From assembly GCF_015624485.1 (NCBI RefSeq), contig NZ_CP061378.1:4030001-4094000 (forward strand): 64,000 nucleotides of DNA. The letters are read 5' to 3'. The notes beneath the pieces are model-generated. The model was not told the origin of the DNA. It did no database searches and saw only the letters and a program-made list of their open reading frames with translations. Below, piece after piece: positions 19,275 to 30,249 of this stretch. Position 1 is the stretch's first letter, and each line of letters begins with the position of its first letter. This stretch comes from Bradyrhizobium genosp. L. GTDB lineage: Bacteria > Pseudomonadota > Alphaproteobacteria > Rhizobiales > Xanthobacteraceae. The position numbers were made by a program, and so were the translations under genes.

Positions 19275-19306
19275 TCCCCATATAGCATCATCCCCATATA
19301 GCATCG
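19275..19306 (-). repeat. 16-bp tandem duplication in the ssb promoter region
   Basis: TCCCCATATAGCATCA (19275-19290) is followed directly by a copy differing only in its last base (19291-19306). On the minus strand each copy reads GCTATATGGGG, so a possible -10 (TATATG) is present twice. The first would be 17 bp from a hexamer overlapping the LexA box. Confidence 0.7.
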
Positions 19307-19317
19307 CGGCGGGGAAT

Positions 19318-19332
19318 GTTCCAGTTTTGTTC
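19318..19332 (-). promoter_or_regulatory. LexA (SOS) box of ssb
   Basis: GTTC (19318-19321), seven bases, GTTC (19329-19332) exactly matches the alphaproteobacterial LexA direct-repeat operator GTTC-N7-GTTC. It lies upstream of ssb, over the likely -35. Confidence 0.8.
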
Positions 19333-19596
19333 ACCGCAACCTGCCGTAGCAGCGGCACACCCATGGTGCCGCGCCAGCTTCGGGCAAGACGCCGCGAGCC
19401 ACCCCGAACGACGATTCAAAAATCTCAAATAAAACAGCGCCTTGCTTTAACGTTACTTCTTCTGCGAGTGTTGCATTTGAGAGACGGCCCTTCAGGTTGA
19501 ATCAGAGTATGGTCCTTGCAAATGACGCGGGCGCTCGCGTCTGATGATGCCGCTTCGGGGACGACGCAAGCGGATCGGGGAGCTGGGAGACTGACC

Positions 19597-20343
19597 ATGA
19601 AGCGATATCTGCTAGCGACAGTTGCGTTGGTTGCGTTTGCTGCACCGGCAGCCGCTGCTGATCTCGCAGCGCGTCCCTACACCAAGGCACCGCCCCCGGT
19701 CATGGCCCCGATCTATGACTGGACCGGCTTCTACATCGGCGCCAACGGCGGCTGGGGCTCGAGCCACAATTGCTGGGATCAGGTCCCCGGCGGCACGTTC
19801 ATTGGATCGGATGGTTGCCATGACGCGACCGGCGGCGTGGCCGGTGGCCAGATCGGCTACCGCTGGCAGTCCGGCACCTGGGTGTTCGGCCTCGAAGCGC
19901 AGGGCGACTGGGCTGACCTGAAGGGCAGCAACAACTCGGCGATCTTCCCGGGCTTCTTCAACAACCAGACCAAGATCGACGCTTTCGGCCTGTTCACCGG
20001 CCAGGTCGGCTGGGCGATCAACAACACGCTGCTGTACGTCAAGGGCGGCGCGGCCGTGACCGACAACCGCTACAACACCTTCTTCACGCCGACCGGCGCG
20101 CTCTCCGGCAGCGCCAGCGATACGCGCTGGGGCGGCACCGTGGGTGCCGGCGTCGAGTTCGGCTTCGCCCCGAACTGGACCGCGGGTGTCGAGTACGACC
20201 ATCTGTTCATGCAGGACCAGACCTACAATCTGGTCACACCGGCCGGCGCGCTGTTCAGCACGGTTCGCGAGCGCCAGGACGTCGATCTCGTCACGGTTCG
20301 CGTGAACTACAAATGGGGTGGCCCGGTCGTCGCGAAGTACTGA
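19597..20343 (+). CDS. Omp31-like outer-membrane beta-barrel protein (copy 1)
   Basis: A 248-aa protein with a signal peptide (MKRYLLATVALVAFAAPAAAA) and the rhizobial porin-like start ADLAARPYTKAPPPV, then WTGFYIGANGGWG. Alternating aromatic strands follow and the chain ends in VTVRVNYKWGGPVVAKY, with an aromatic C-terminal residue as BAM recognition needs. This is the Omp31/OmpA-like 8-strand barrel family (OmpW/Omp25 type). The start at 19597 is chosen for the signal peptide and the GGGAG site. It is followed by its own terminator and then two paralogues. Confidence 0.92.
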   Translation: MKRYLLATVALVAFAAPAAAADLAARPYTKAPPPVMAPIYDWTGFYIGANGGWGSSHNCWDQVPGGTFIGSDGCHDATGGVAGGQIGYRWQSGTWVFGLEAQGDWADLKGSNNSAIFPGFFNNQTKIDAFGLFTGQVGWAINNTLLYVKGGAAVTDNRYNTFFTPTGALSGSASDTRWGGTVGAGVEFGFAPNWTAGVEYDHLFMQDQTYNLVTPAGALFSTVRERQDVDLVTVRVNYKWGGPVVAKY

Positions 20344-20372
20344 TCGCGCGATCGGATGTCAGACGGACGAAG

Positions 20373-20397
20373 AGGCCGGCCTTGCGCCGGCCTTTTT
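20373..20397 (+). terminator. Rho-independent terminator of omp copy 1
   Basis: Stem AGGCCGGC (20373-20380) with GCCGGCCT (20386-20393), then a T-run. Copies 2 and 3 have near-identical terminators. Confidence 0.9.
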
Positions 20398-20561
20398 GTT
20401 TGCCGGTCCATCCACCGCGAATCGCAGTGGTTAAATCTTAAGAAATCGTAAAATATATAGCAAAATCAAAATGTTATGTCCGTTGCGGGCATGACACGGC
20501 GGTCTGCAACCTGGAATGGTAGCCTGCCTGCAGCGATCGAATCAAAGCGGGATGGATCTCC

Positions 20562-21322
20562 ATGAAACAGCTTTGTGTTGCAGCAGCCGCCCTCGCCGCG
20601 CTGAGCGCTGCGCCGGCATCGGCGGCCGACCCCGCCGCGCGTCCCGTCAAGGCACCGCCGCCTGTGGTGACGCCAGCTGTGACCTGGGACGGGTTCTATC
20701 TCGGTGCCCCAGGGCGGCGGCGGCTGGGGCACCAGCAGGGAAACCTATCTCGGCGCACCGAACGACGCGGCGTTCATCGGCAGCCACAGCTACACCACCA
20801 GCGGCGGCTTCGTCGGCGGCGTGATCGGCTACAACTGGCAGACCGGTCCCGCCGTATTCGGCCTCGAGGGCGACTACCACTGGTCCGGCATCAATGGCCG
20901 CTCCGACATCATCAATGTCGGACCGCCCAACCTGCTCGACACCTACTACACCGCGCTGCGCAGCTTCGGCGACATCAAGGGCCGGCTCGGCTACGCCGAC
21001 GGTCCGGCGCTGTGGTTCGTCAGCGGCGGGCGCTGCCGTCGGCGACATCCAGCATCGCTACAGCGCGGGCCTGGTCCCACCTTCGGTCAGTGCTAGCGAC
21101 ATCAGATGGGGTTGGACCGCGGGCGCCGGCCTCGAATACATGTTCACCCCGAACTGGTCGGCCAAGGCGGAATACAGCTACATCGACCTCGGCAAGGGCG
21201 CGCCGATCCAGTACACGGCCGGCGTGACCGACCGCTCGGAGTGGAAGGACACGTTCCACACCGTCAAGCTCGGCCTCAACTATCACTTCAACTCGGGCGG
21301 CGCGGTCGTCGCGAAATACTGA
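20562..21322 (+). pseudogene. Omp31-like beta-barrel gene (copy 2) broken by two +1 frameshifts
   Basis: The protein runs through three frames: MKQLCVAAAALAALSAAPASAAD...WDGFYLGA (from 20562), then QGGGGWGTSRETYLGAPNDAAF...GPALWFVSGG, then AAVGDIQHRYSAGL...YHFNSGGAVVAKY (to 21322). The breaks fall at CCCC (20707-20710) and GGG (21028-21030). Removing one C and one G gives a continuous 252-aa protein with signal peptide, GFYLGA motif and an aromatic C-terminus. The rest of the sequence shows no decay, so these are either very recent mutations or sequencing errors in the homopolymers. It is followed by its own terminator. Confidence 0.85.
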
Positions 21323-21349
21323 TTGCACGGGCTGATTGCAGCCCGCGAC

Positions 21350-21374
21350 AGGCCGGCCTTGGCGCCGGCCTTTT
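21350..21374 (+). terminator. Rho-independent terminator of omp copy 2
   Basis: Stem AGGCCGGC (21350-21357) with GCCGGCCT (21364-21371), followed by TTT. Same stem as in copies 1 and 3. Confidence 0.85.
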
Positions 21375-21564
21375 CGTTGCGCGAAAGGCGCGCCAAACGG
21401 CAGTCGAGTACCGGAGATTGCAGCTTTTCCGTGCGTTGTGGTTTTGCGGATACACAACTTGCGGATTCAACCATGTAGACACAGAGCAACGCTTGGCAAC
21501 ACGGCCGGCGCCCCTTCAAAGGCTTGAAGGGACCACAAGAAGATTGGGACTGGGAATTTTGAAA

Positions 21565-22224
21565 ATGAGGACTCTTCTGCTGGCATCTGCCGGCTTGCTT
21601 GTTCTGAGCGCATTTGCACCGGCATCGGCCGCCGACCTGGCGGCCCGCCCCTACACCAAGGCGCCGCCCCCGGTGGCCGCCGTCTACAACTGGACCGGCT
21701 TCTACATCGGCGGCTTCGGTGGCTACGCCTCCGAGGACTCCGGCACCCCGAAGATGGAAGGCGGCTTCGCCGGCGGCACCGTCGGCTACAACTGGCAGGC
21801 CGGCAACATCGTGTACGGTCTTGAAGCTGACGGCGGCTGGGCCGACGTCGACGCCTCGGTCACCGGCTTTGGCGTGACCGTGAAGAGCAAGACCGACGCG
21901 CTCGGTACCGTGCGCGGCCGCGTCGGCTTTGCGGTCGACCAGGTGCTGTTCTACGGCACCGGCGGCTACGCCTGGATCGACAACAAGATCAGCGTCTCCG
22001 CCCTCGGCGTGACCGCCTCGCAGAGCAACTTCCACTCCGGCTGGACCGTCGGCGCGGGCATCGAGGCCTTCATCGCTCCACAGTGGTCGATCAAGGGCGA
22101 GTACCTGTACCGCAGCCTGAGCAGCGAGAACTATTTCGGCGTGCCCTCCGGCGACCTCAACCTGCACACCGTCCAGTTCGGCGTGAACTATCACTTCGGT
22201 GGCCCCGTCGTCGCGCGCTACTGA
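21565..22224 (+). CDS. Omp31-like outer-membrane beta-barrel protein (copy 3)
   Basis: A 219-aa paralogue with signal peptide MRTLLLASAGLLVLSAFAPASA and the same mature start ADLAARPYTKAPPPVAAVYNWTGFYIGGFGGYA. It ends LHTVQFGVNYHFGGPVVARY, the aromatic C-terminus of a barrel protein. It is shorter than copy 1 (248) and repaired copy 2 (252) because the extracellular loops are shorter. A hairpin (CCCTTCAA 21512-21519 with TTGAAGGG 21524-21531) lies in the leader, 33 bp before the ATG. It has its own terminator, so the three copies are separate transcription units. Confidence 0.92.
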   Translation: MRTLLLASAGLLVLSAFAPASAADLAARPYTKAPPPVAAVYNWTGFYIGGFGGYASEDSGTPKMEGGFAGGTVGYNWQAGNIVYGLEADGGWADVDASVTGFGVTVKSKTDALGTVRGRVGFAVDQVLFYGTGGYAWIDNKISVSALGVTASQSNFHSGWTVGAGIEAFIAPQWSIKGEYLYRSLSSENYFGVPSGDLNLHTVQFGVNYHFGGPVVARY

Positions 22225-22251
22225 TCGACGACGCAACCCATCAACTCGGAA

Positions 22252-22276
22252 AGGCCGGCCTCGCGCCGGCCTTTTT
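22252..22276 (+). terminator. Rho-independent terminator of omp copy 3
   Basis: Stem AGGCCGGC (22252-22259) with GCCGGCCT (22265-22272), then TTTT. Confidence 0.9.
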
Positions 22277-22365
22277 GCGTTGCTGGAACCCCTGCTGCTG
22301 ACACCCGCTGCCAACAGGCAAACTATCCGTTGATGGTGCCAACTCAGCACTGGAAATTCCCCGCC

Positions 22366-22380
22366 GTTCTTCCTACGTTC
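22366..22380 (+). promoter_or_regulatory. LexA (SOS) box of uvrA
   Basis: GTTC (22366-22369), seven bases, GTTC (22377-22380) is an exact alphaproteobacterial LexA box, 91 bp before the uvrA start. Confidence 0.8.
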
Positions 22381-22471
22381 CAAGGCTCACACAGCATCGG
22401 CGCAAGGTCCCGGCAGCACCGGCGATGCGCGCCCAAAAAGGCGCACACGTCACGCGCCCGGAATTGCCGCC

Positions 22472-25456
<2,985 letters not shown>

Positions 25457-25466
25457 GGGTTAGCTC

Positions 25467-25544
25467 GTAGGGCGGATTAGCGAAGCGTAATCCGCCGCTC
25501 GGCGACGAAGCTGGCGGGTTACGCCTTCGGCTAACCCACCCTAC
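25467..25544. repeat. Palindromic repeat (GTAGGGCGGATTAGCG family)
   Basis: GTAGGGCGGATTA at 25467-25479 faces TAACCCACCCTAC at 25532-25544. Inner arms GGATTAGCG/CGTAATCC and GGGTTACG/CTAACCC form two hairpins. It occupies most of the gap between uvrA and the nucleoside hydrolase gene. Confidence 0.8.
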
Positions 25545-25584
25545 GCTCCAATCTCGGCATCATGATTGGTTCGGGAAGCAAGCG

Positions 25585-26502
25585 ATGCCCCTCACCGAAA
25601 CCACCCGCCTGAAACTCCTCACCCCACCCGCCGGCCGCGTCCGCGTCGTGCTCGACACCGACACCTACAACGAGATCGACGATCAATTCGCGACCGTCCA
25701 GATGCTGCTGTCGCGGGATCGCTTCGATGTCGAGGCGATCTATGCCGCGCCGTTCTTCAACAGGCGTGCGGACGGTCCGGGTCGCGGCATGGAGCTGAGC
25801 TATCAGGAGATCCTGCGCCTGCTCGAACGGCTGGAAGTTTCGCCCAACGGCCTGGTGCATCGCGGCGTCACCGACTATGTCGGGCCGCACAAGCAGGCCC
25901 GCGAAGCGGCTGCGGTCGACGATTTGATCACGCGGGCGCGAGCCGGATCGCCGGACAATCCGCTCTACGTCATCGCCATCGCGGCGATCAGCAATGTCGC
26001 CTCGGCGCTGCTGAGGGCGCCCGACATCATCGATCGCGTCGTCGTGGTGTGGCTCGGCGGCCACGCGCTGGAGTGGCCTGACAACAGAGAGTTCAATCTT
26101 CGGCAGGATGTCGGCGGCGCGCAGGTGCTGCTCGACAGCGGCGTGCCGCTGGTTCTGGTGCCGTGCCTCGGCGTCACCTCCAGGCTGCATTCGACCGTGC
26201 CGGAGATCGAGCGTTACGTCGAACCGCATGGCGCGATCGGAGCGTTCCTCGCGATGCGCTTCAAGGAATACGCGTCGGATCATATCGGCTGGGCCAAGGA
26301 GATCTGGGACATGGCGCCGGTCGGCTGGCTGCTCAACCCGGCGTGGGCGCCGAGCGTGATCGTTCCGTCGCCGGTCCTGACCGATCAGATGACCTGGAGC
26401 ATCGACCGCAGGCGTCATCCGATCCGCTACGTCACGTTCATCGACCGCAACGCGATCCTGAAGGATTTCTTCCTGAAATTGCGAGCGTTCGCAGAGAAGT
26501 AG
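25585..26502 (+). CDS. Inosine-uridine-type nucleoside hydrolase family protein
   Basis: A 305-aa protein of the IU nucleoside hydrolase fold, which cleaves N-ribosidic bonds. The calcium and catalytic loop DTDTYNEIDDQFA lies at residues 24-36. A second conserved segment, PLYVIAIAAISNVASALL, matches the family, as does FNLRQDVGGAQVLLDSGVPLVLVP. The typical DTDPGxDD is altered to DTDTYNEIDD, which is seen in a subgroup of uncertain substrate. It has no signal peptide. The start at 25585 follows GGAAGCAAGCG. It is convergent with the beta-propeller gene. Confidence 0.88.
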   Translation: MPLTETTRLKLLTPPAGRVRVVLDTDTYNEIDDQFATVQMLLSRDRFDVEAIYAAPFFNRRADGPGRGMELSYQEILRLLERLEVSPNGLVHRGVTDYVGPHKQAREAAAVDDLITRARAGSPDNPLYVIAIAAISNVASALLRAPDIIDRVVVVWLGGHALEWPDNREFNLRQDVGGAQVLLDSGVPLVLVPCLGVTSRLHSTVPEIERYVEPHGAIGAFLAMRFKEYASDHIGWAKEIWDMAPVGWLLNPAWAPSVIVPSPVLTDQMTWSIDRRRHPIRYVTFIDRNAILKDFFLKLRAFAEK

Positions 26503-26512
26503 GCGCCTACGA

Positions 26513-27443
26513 CTACTCAGTTCTTCTGAGAAACATCCCGAACGCGCGCGGGCCGTCGCCGACCTCGACTTCGCCGACGACCTTCAGCTCGGCGGCGTCG
26601 ATGATGCTGAGCGTGTTGCTGTCCCAGTTCGCGACCACCACGCGCCGCCCATCCGCCGTCGCCTCGATGCCTTCGGGATAATCCCCGACGGTGATCCGCT
26701 TCACCGGCTGCAAGCTCGCGAGGTCGAACACGCTGATTTTGCCGTCATACTGGTCGGTGACGAAGCCGCGGCCTTGCGCCAGCGCCACCGCGTAGGGGCG
26801 CAGGCCGACATGGACGCGGCCGATCTCGCGGCCGCCGGCGATGTCGATCACGGAGACGTCGTTGGAGCCGACATTGGCGGTGTAGGCGCGCTTGCCTTCG
26901 GGGTCGATCGTGATGCCGAATGGGCGCGAGCCGACCTTCACGATGCCCCTGCGCTCGCGCGAGCCGGTGTCGACGATCGACACGCTGTCGTCGTCGCGAT
27001 CCGCCGAGAGCAGCAGCCGTCCGTCCGGCGTCACGGCAAGCCCGGATGGCGATGCGCCGACCGCGATGCTGGCTGTGACCTGCTGCGCCTTCGCATCGAT
27101 CACCCGCACCACGGCGGCATACCAGTCGGCGACATAGACGGTGGCACCGTCGGGCGCGACCGCAATGCCGAGCGGGCCGCCGCCGACATCGATCCGGCCA
27201 ACGACCTTTCGCGCCGACCACGGTGAGCGCCTTGGCGTCGGGGCTCGTCACATAGGCGAAGCGGCCATCCGACGTGACGGCCACGCCGGCCGGCTTGCCG
27301 CCGATCGCAATCGTCGCGACCGGCCTCAACGTCGCGAGATCGACGATGGTGAGATCGTCACTGAGCTGGTTAGTGACGAACGCCTCCTCGGCCCGCGCGG
27401 CCGTAAGTCCTGCGAGCAACATCACGAGTGCGATGACGCGCAA
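26513..27443 (-). pseudogene. YncE-like seven-bladed beta-propeller gene with one frameshift
   Basis: The signal peptide (MRVIALVMLLAGLTAARA) is followed by repeated blades of the type VTNQLSDDLTIVDLATLRPVATIAIGGKPAGVAVTSDGRFAYV, the YVTN/cytochrome-d1-like propeller. The frame breaks at about 27205: the start is read to VVGAK, after which the downstream frame continues VGRIDVGGGPLGIAVAPDG. One extra C in ACGACCTTTCG accounts for it. Removing it gives a clean 309-aa protein. It lies 2 bp after an SRPBCC gene with which it probably forms an operon. Sequence error and recent mutation are both possible. Confidence 0.85.
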
Positions 27444-27445
27444 GG

Positions 27446-27982
27446 TCAGCTGCCGCTCTCGATCTTCTTCTTCAGCCCTTCGAGCCCGGCACGATAGAGC
27501 GCGCTCACCGCCGTCTTCGCGGCCTCGTCGTTCAGCTCGGGCGGCGGGTCGTTGTTGGGAAAACCGCGATAGAATGCACCAGCCCGTTCCAGCTTCGCCT
27601 TGCCGTCCGGCGCCGGCGATACCGTCAAGGTCGAGGAATAGTTGGTGACCGGCAACACCTTCACGTCGACGGCCGTGATCCGGTACGAATAGCTCAGCAT
27701 GTCGGGCTCGTATTTGTAGAGCTCCTCGTCGATGGTCGCGCCATCAGCCAGCGTCAGCCGCCTGATGGCACCGATCTCGTTGCCCTTGTCGCCCTCGGTC
27801 TTGCTGACGCCGACCAGCCAGCCCATGTCCTGGAAATTGCCGATCGCCGCCCACACCTTCGCCTGCGGCGCGTCGATCTCGATCGATTCCCGTACCTTCT
27901 GCCGGGTCGGCCCGTGCGCCCAGGCGGCTCCCAACACAGCCAACGCCGCCACCACGGCGCCGGCCCTCGCGATCGTTCCCAT
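27446..27982 (-). CDS. Exported SRPBCC-family protein
   Basis: A 178-aa protein with a signal peptide (AGAVVAALAVLGAAWAHG) and a START/SRPBCC helix-grip domain: ESIEIDAPQAKVWAAIGNFQDMGWLVGVSKTEGDKGNEIGAIRRLTLADGATIDEEL. Such domains bind hydrophobic ligands. It directly precedes the propeller gene (2 bp gap), so the two exported products likely work together. The pair resembles accessory genes seen near PQQ-dependent alcohol oxidation clusters, but no dehydrogenase or cytochrome gene is here to confirm it. Start at 27982 suits the signal peptide. Confidence 0.8.
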   Translation of the reverse strand: MGTIARAGAVVAALAVLGAAWAHGPTRQKVRESIEIDAPQAKVWAAIGNFQDMGWLVGVSKTEGDKGNEIGAIRRLTLADGATIDEELYKYEPDMLSYSYRITAVDVKVLPVTNYSSTLTVSPAPDGKAKLERAGAFYRGFPNNDPPPELNDEAAKTAVSALYRAGLEGLKKKIESGS

Positions 27983-28177
27983 CCCGTCTCCTCCGGTATC
28001 TGCCCGGCCTGCGCCGCATCGGCGTGCCGAAGCTTATGGTTCGGCATTCTGGACCGGATGGAGAAGCGGCATCTTGCACCAGAGTGCAGTCACGGCAGCC
28101 GTCGTGTTCGCCGGGAGGCAAGCCTCCCCGAATTCAGGCATGCTTTGGAGCGCGCGCGGCGGACAAGTGCAAGCCGG

Positions 28178-28390
28178 CTACTTCGCCGGCGTCGCCCGCT
28201 CCCATGGCCGCTTGCCATTGGCATCCCGATCCCACGGCCGGGCGCTCGGCGCGGTCTTCTCATCGGCGGCAGCTTTGGCGCGATCGGCCTGGACCCGCTC
28301 GCGATCCGTCGGCGGCGTGGGAGACGGCTGAGCTGTCTGCGCGGCGACCGGGCAGACGGTGAGCAAGACGATGATCAGGAACCTTTTCAT
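28178..28390 (-). CDS. Small exported hypothetical protein (70 aa)
   Basis: Starts MKRFLIIVLLTVCPVAAQTAQ, a signal peptide. The short mature part is Pro/Lys/Arg-rich, with PPTDRERVQADRAKAAADEKTAPSARPWDRDANGKRPWERATPAK containing two PWxR repeats (PWDR and PWER). The start at 28390 is chosen over upstream in-frame codons because of the signal. No function is recognised. Confidence 0.55.
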   Translation of the reverse strand: MKRFLIIVLLTVCPVAAQTAQPSPTPPTDRERVQADRAKAAADEKTAPSARPWDRDANGKRPWERATPAK

Positions 28391-28505
28391 CCCCGGCTCT
28401 ACCACGCCCCGCGCGGCCTGTCCGATTTGTCGCATAGGGCAGATCAGCGCAGCGTGGTTGCGTCGCTATGTGACGTCCGCATTACATCGCGCCACACCCG
28501 CGCGC

Positions 28506-29300
28506 TCACTCCTCGATCGCCGCCTCGACAAATCCCCTGGGGTCGGCGCAAAATTCGCGCATGACGCGGTAGTGATCGGTCTGCTCGACGTCGACAGGCT
28601 CGAGCCCGTATTTCGACAGCCGCAGCAGTGCTGCGTTGGGATAGGCCATCAGCATCGGCGCGTGGGTTGCCATGATGACCTGGCAATGGCCCGATTCATC
28701 CATCCGCCGCAGCAGCTTCAAAAATTCGATCTGGCGCGCCGGCGACAGCGCCGATTCCGGCTCGTCGAAGATGAAAATGCCCTGCCGCGCGCAGCGCTCC
28801 TGGAAGAACTGAATGAAACCCTCGCCATGAGAGAAGGACAAATAGTCCGGTGCAAAATGAGCTGACGCGCCGGTCACTCCGGCGAGGTCTTGTTGTGCGG
28901 CCACCGCGGAACGGTCGAGATACCGCGCAACCGAAAAAAACGTCTCGGCACGGAAGAACCAGCCGTAAGGCACTTTCGGCAGCCAGCCCGCGCGCAGGGC
29001 CGAGGCCAGCTCGGCGCCGGTCACTTCGAAGCCTTGCTCGACCGAGTCATGTCCCTTCCCGCCACCGCCGCTGTCAAAGCCGGCAACCGCGGCAATTCCC
29101 TCCAGGATGGTCGATTTGCCGGCGCCGTTTTCGCCGACGATGATGGTGATGGCGGACTCGAACCCGAGATCGAAGCCGTCCCTAAAGATCGGGAGGCAAA
29201 ACGGATAAGCTTCGTGATCCGCGACGAGCGACGGATCGAGCCAGACCCGCTTGAGATACGGCGCGGGAAGATTGATCTCGCGATTCCGTCGTCGTGCCAT
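28506..29300 (-). CDS. AAA/ABC-type ATP-binding protein
   Basis: A 264-aa ATPase of the AAA_15/AAA_21 (OLD/RecF-like) type. Seen: Walker A GENGAGKS near residue 57, signature-like YLSFSHGE, Walker B IFIFDEPE, and a switch His in MATHAPMLM. No membrane segment or nuclease domain follows. The ATG overlaps the TAA of the upstream truncated copy (TAATG), so the two are translationally coupled. Relatives are annotated as ABC-type ATPases of unknown role, some in phage-defence or retron systems; no such partner is present here. Confidence 0.85.
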   Translation of the reverse strand: MARRRNREINLPAPYLKRVWLDPSLVADHEAYPFCLPIFRDGFDLGFESAITIIVGENGAGKSTILEGIAAVAGFDSGGGGKGHDSVEQGFEVTGAELASALRAGWLPKVPYGWFFRAETFFSVARYLDRSAVAAQQDLAGVTGASAHFAPDYLSFSHGEGFIQFFQERCARQGIFIFDEPESALSPARQIEFLKLLRRMDESGHCQVIMATHAPMLMAYPNAALLRLSKYGLEPVDVEQTDHYRVMREFCADPRGFVEAAIEE

Positions 29301-29644
29301 TATGCCGCCGCCTCCGTCAGTGCCGCCTCAACAATCCCCTCGGGGTCGTCGCAGAACTGGCGCATCAGCCTGTAGTGATCGGTATTCCTGAAACCGACAG
29401 GTTCGAGCCCGCCTTTGGTCAGCCGCAAGGCCGCGTCGGGATAGGCCATCAGCACCGGCGAATGCGTGGCCGTGGTGACCTGGCAATGGCCCATTGCGTT
29501 CATCCGGTGCAGCCGTTTTGAGACATGCGATCTGGCACAGCAGCGTGAAGGATAGACGTTGCGGTTCGCGATGCGGACCGGATCCGGCCAGACGCGCCGA
29601 AGATACGGCGCGGGCATGTTGATCTCACGACTTCGTCTTGCCAC
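29300..29644 (-). CDS. Internally deleted copy of the adjacent ATPase (114 aa)
   Basis: The N-terminus MARRSREINMPAPYLRRVWPDP matches residues 1-22 of the neighbouring ATPase. The C-terminus, from GHCQVTTATHSPVLMAYPDAALRL to the end, matches its last 80 residues. About 150 residues between are gone, including Walker A, the signature and Walker B. The deletion keeps the frame, and the stop overlaps the ATG of the intact gene. Either a remnant of a tandem duplication or a non-hydrolysing regulator; the former seems likelier. Confidence 0.7.
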   Translation of the reverse strand: MARRSREINMPAPYLRRVWPDPVRIANRNVYPSRCCARSHVSKRLHRMNAMGHCQVTTATHSPVLMAYPDAALRLTKGGLEPVGFRNTDHYRLMRQFCDDPEGIVEAALTEAAA

Positions 29645-29722
29645 TCACCCTGCCCCGAACTCGACGCAACCGGCCGATACAATCGCAGATAGGCAGATCG
29701 GTGTCAAGAACATAACAAGAAC

Positions 29723-30046
29723 ATGCCCAGCAAGGCCTATAGCCTTTTCCGCGAAGCGATTCTCAGCGAGCAGCAGGTCGTCTGCCGCTACGACGGCCGG
29801 CCGCGCGAGCTCTGCCCGCACATCATCGGCCTTAGCAAGGGCGGCGAAGAGGTCGTGCTGGCCTGGCAGTTCGCCGGCCAGAGCTCCGGCAAGCTGCCGC
29901 AATGGCGCTGCCTGCGACTCGCACAAGTCAGCGACATCAGCCTGCGCAAGGGTCGCTGGCACGAAGGCGGCTCGCATCGTTCGGAACAGACCTGCGTGAG
30001 CACGGTCCACCTCGACATCAACATCCATGTGCGGAAGCGGCGGTAA
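29723..30046 (+). CDS. Small hypothetical protein, WYL-like
   Basis: A 107-aa cytoplasmic protein. FREAILSEQQVVCRYDGRPRELCPHIIGLSKGGEEVVLAWQF resembles the WYL ligand-binding domain (I...xxxYxxxxRxxxPhxLxxxxGxxhlxa), here without a DNA-binding part. The second half is basic and ends HLDINIHVRKRR. It is divergent from the truncated ATPase gene. The family match is tentative. Confidence 0.55.
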   Translation: MPSKAYSLFREAILSEQQVVCRYDGRPRELCPHIIGLSKGGEEVVLAWQFAGQSSGKLPQWRCLRLAQVSDISLRKGRWHEGGSHRSEQTCVSTVHLDINIHVRKRR

Positions 30047-30070
30047 TGTGCTCCCGACGATCCCTCCACT

Positions 30071-30173
30071 CGTCATTCCGGGGCATGCGAAGCATGAGCC
30101 CGGAATCCATTGGGCCACGCATGATGCGGCCCGATGGATTCCGGGCTCTCGCTACGCGAGCCCCGGAACGACG
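30071..30173. repeat. Palindromic repeat (CGTCATTCCGGGGC family)
   Basis: CGTCATTCCGGGGC (30071-30084) faces GCCCCGGAACGACG (30160-30173). The inner arms GAGCCCGGAATCCAT and ATGGATTCCGGGCTC are complementary. Same family as 8097-8178. Confidence 0.88.
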
Positions 30174-30249
30174 AAGAAAAGAGCCGCGCAAGCGACTTCG
30201 TTTTTTCGTAATTTTCTCTTGACGCGGACCCCAACTCAGCTGTCTAATG

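Larger units (their letters stand above)
19101..19596. other. Intergenic region between ssb and the first omp gene
   Basis: About 500 bp holding divergent promoters. It contains the 16-bp tandem duplication and the LexA box (both listed separately). The part next to the omp gene is AT-richer (around 19425-19480). No gene is seen. Confidence 0.7.

Noticed and set aside
28506..29644. ATPase pair considered as a phage-defence system
   Set aside because: No nuclease, toxin, reverse transcriptase or other effector is adjacent, so a defence role is not supported.
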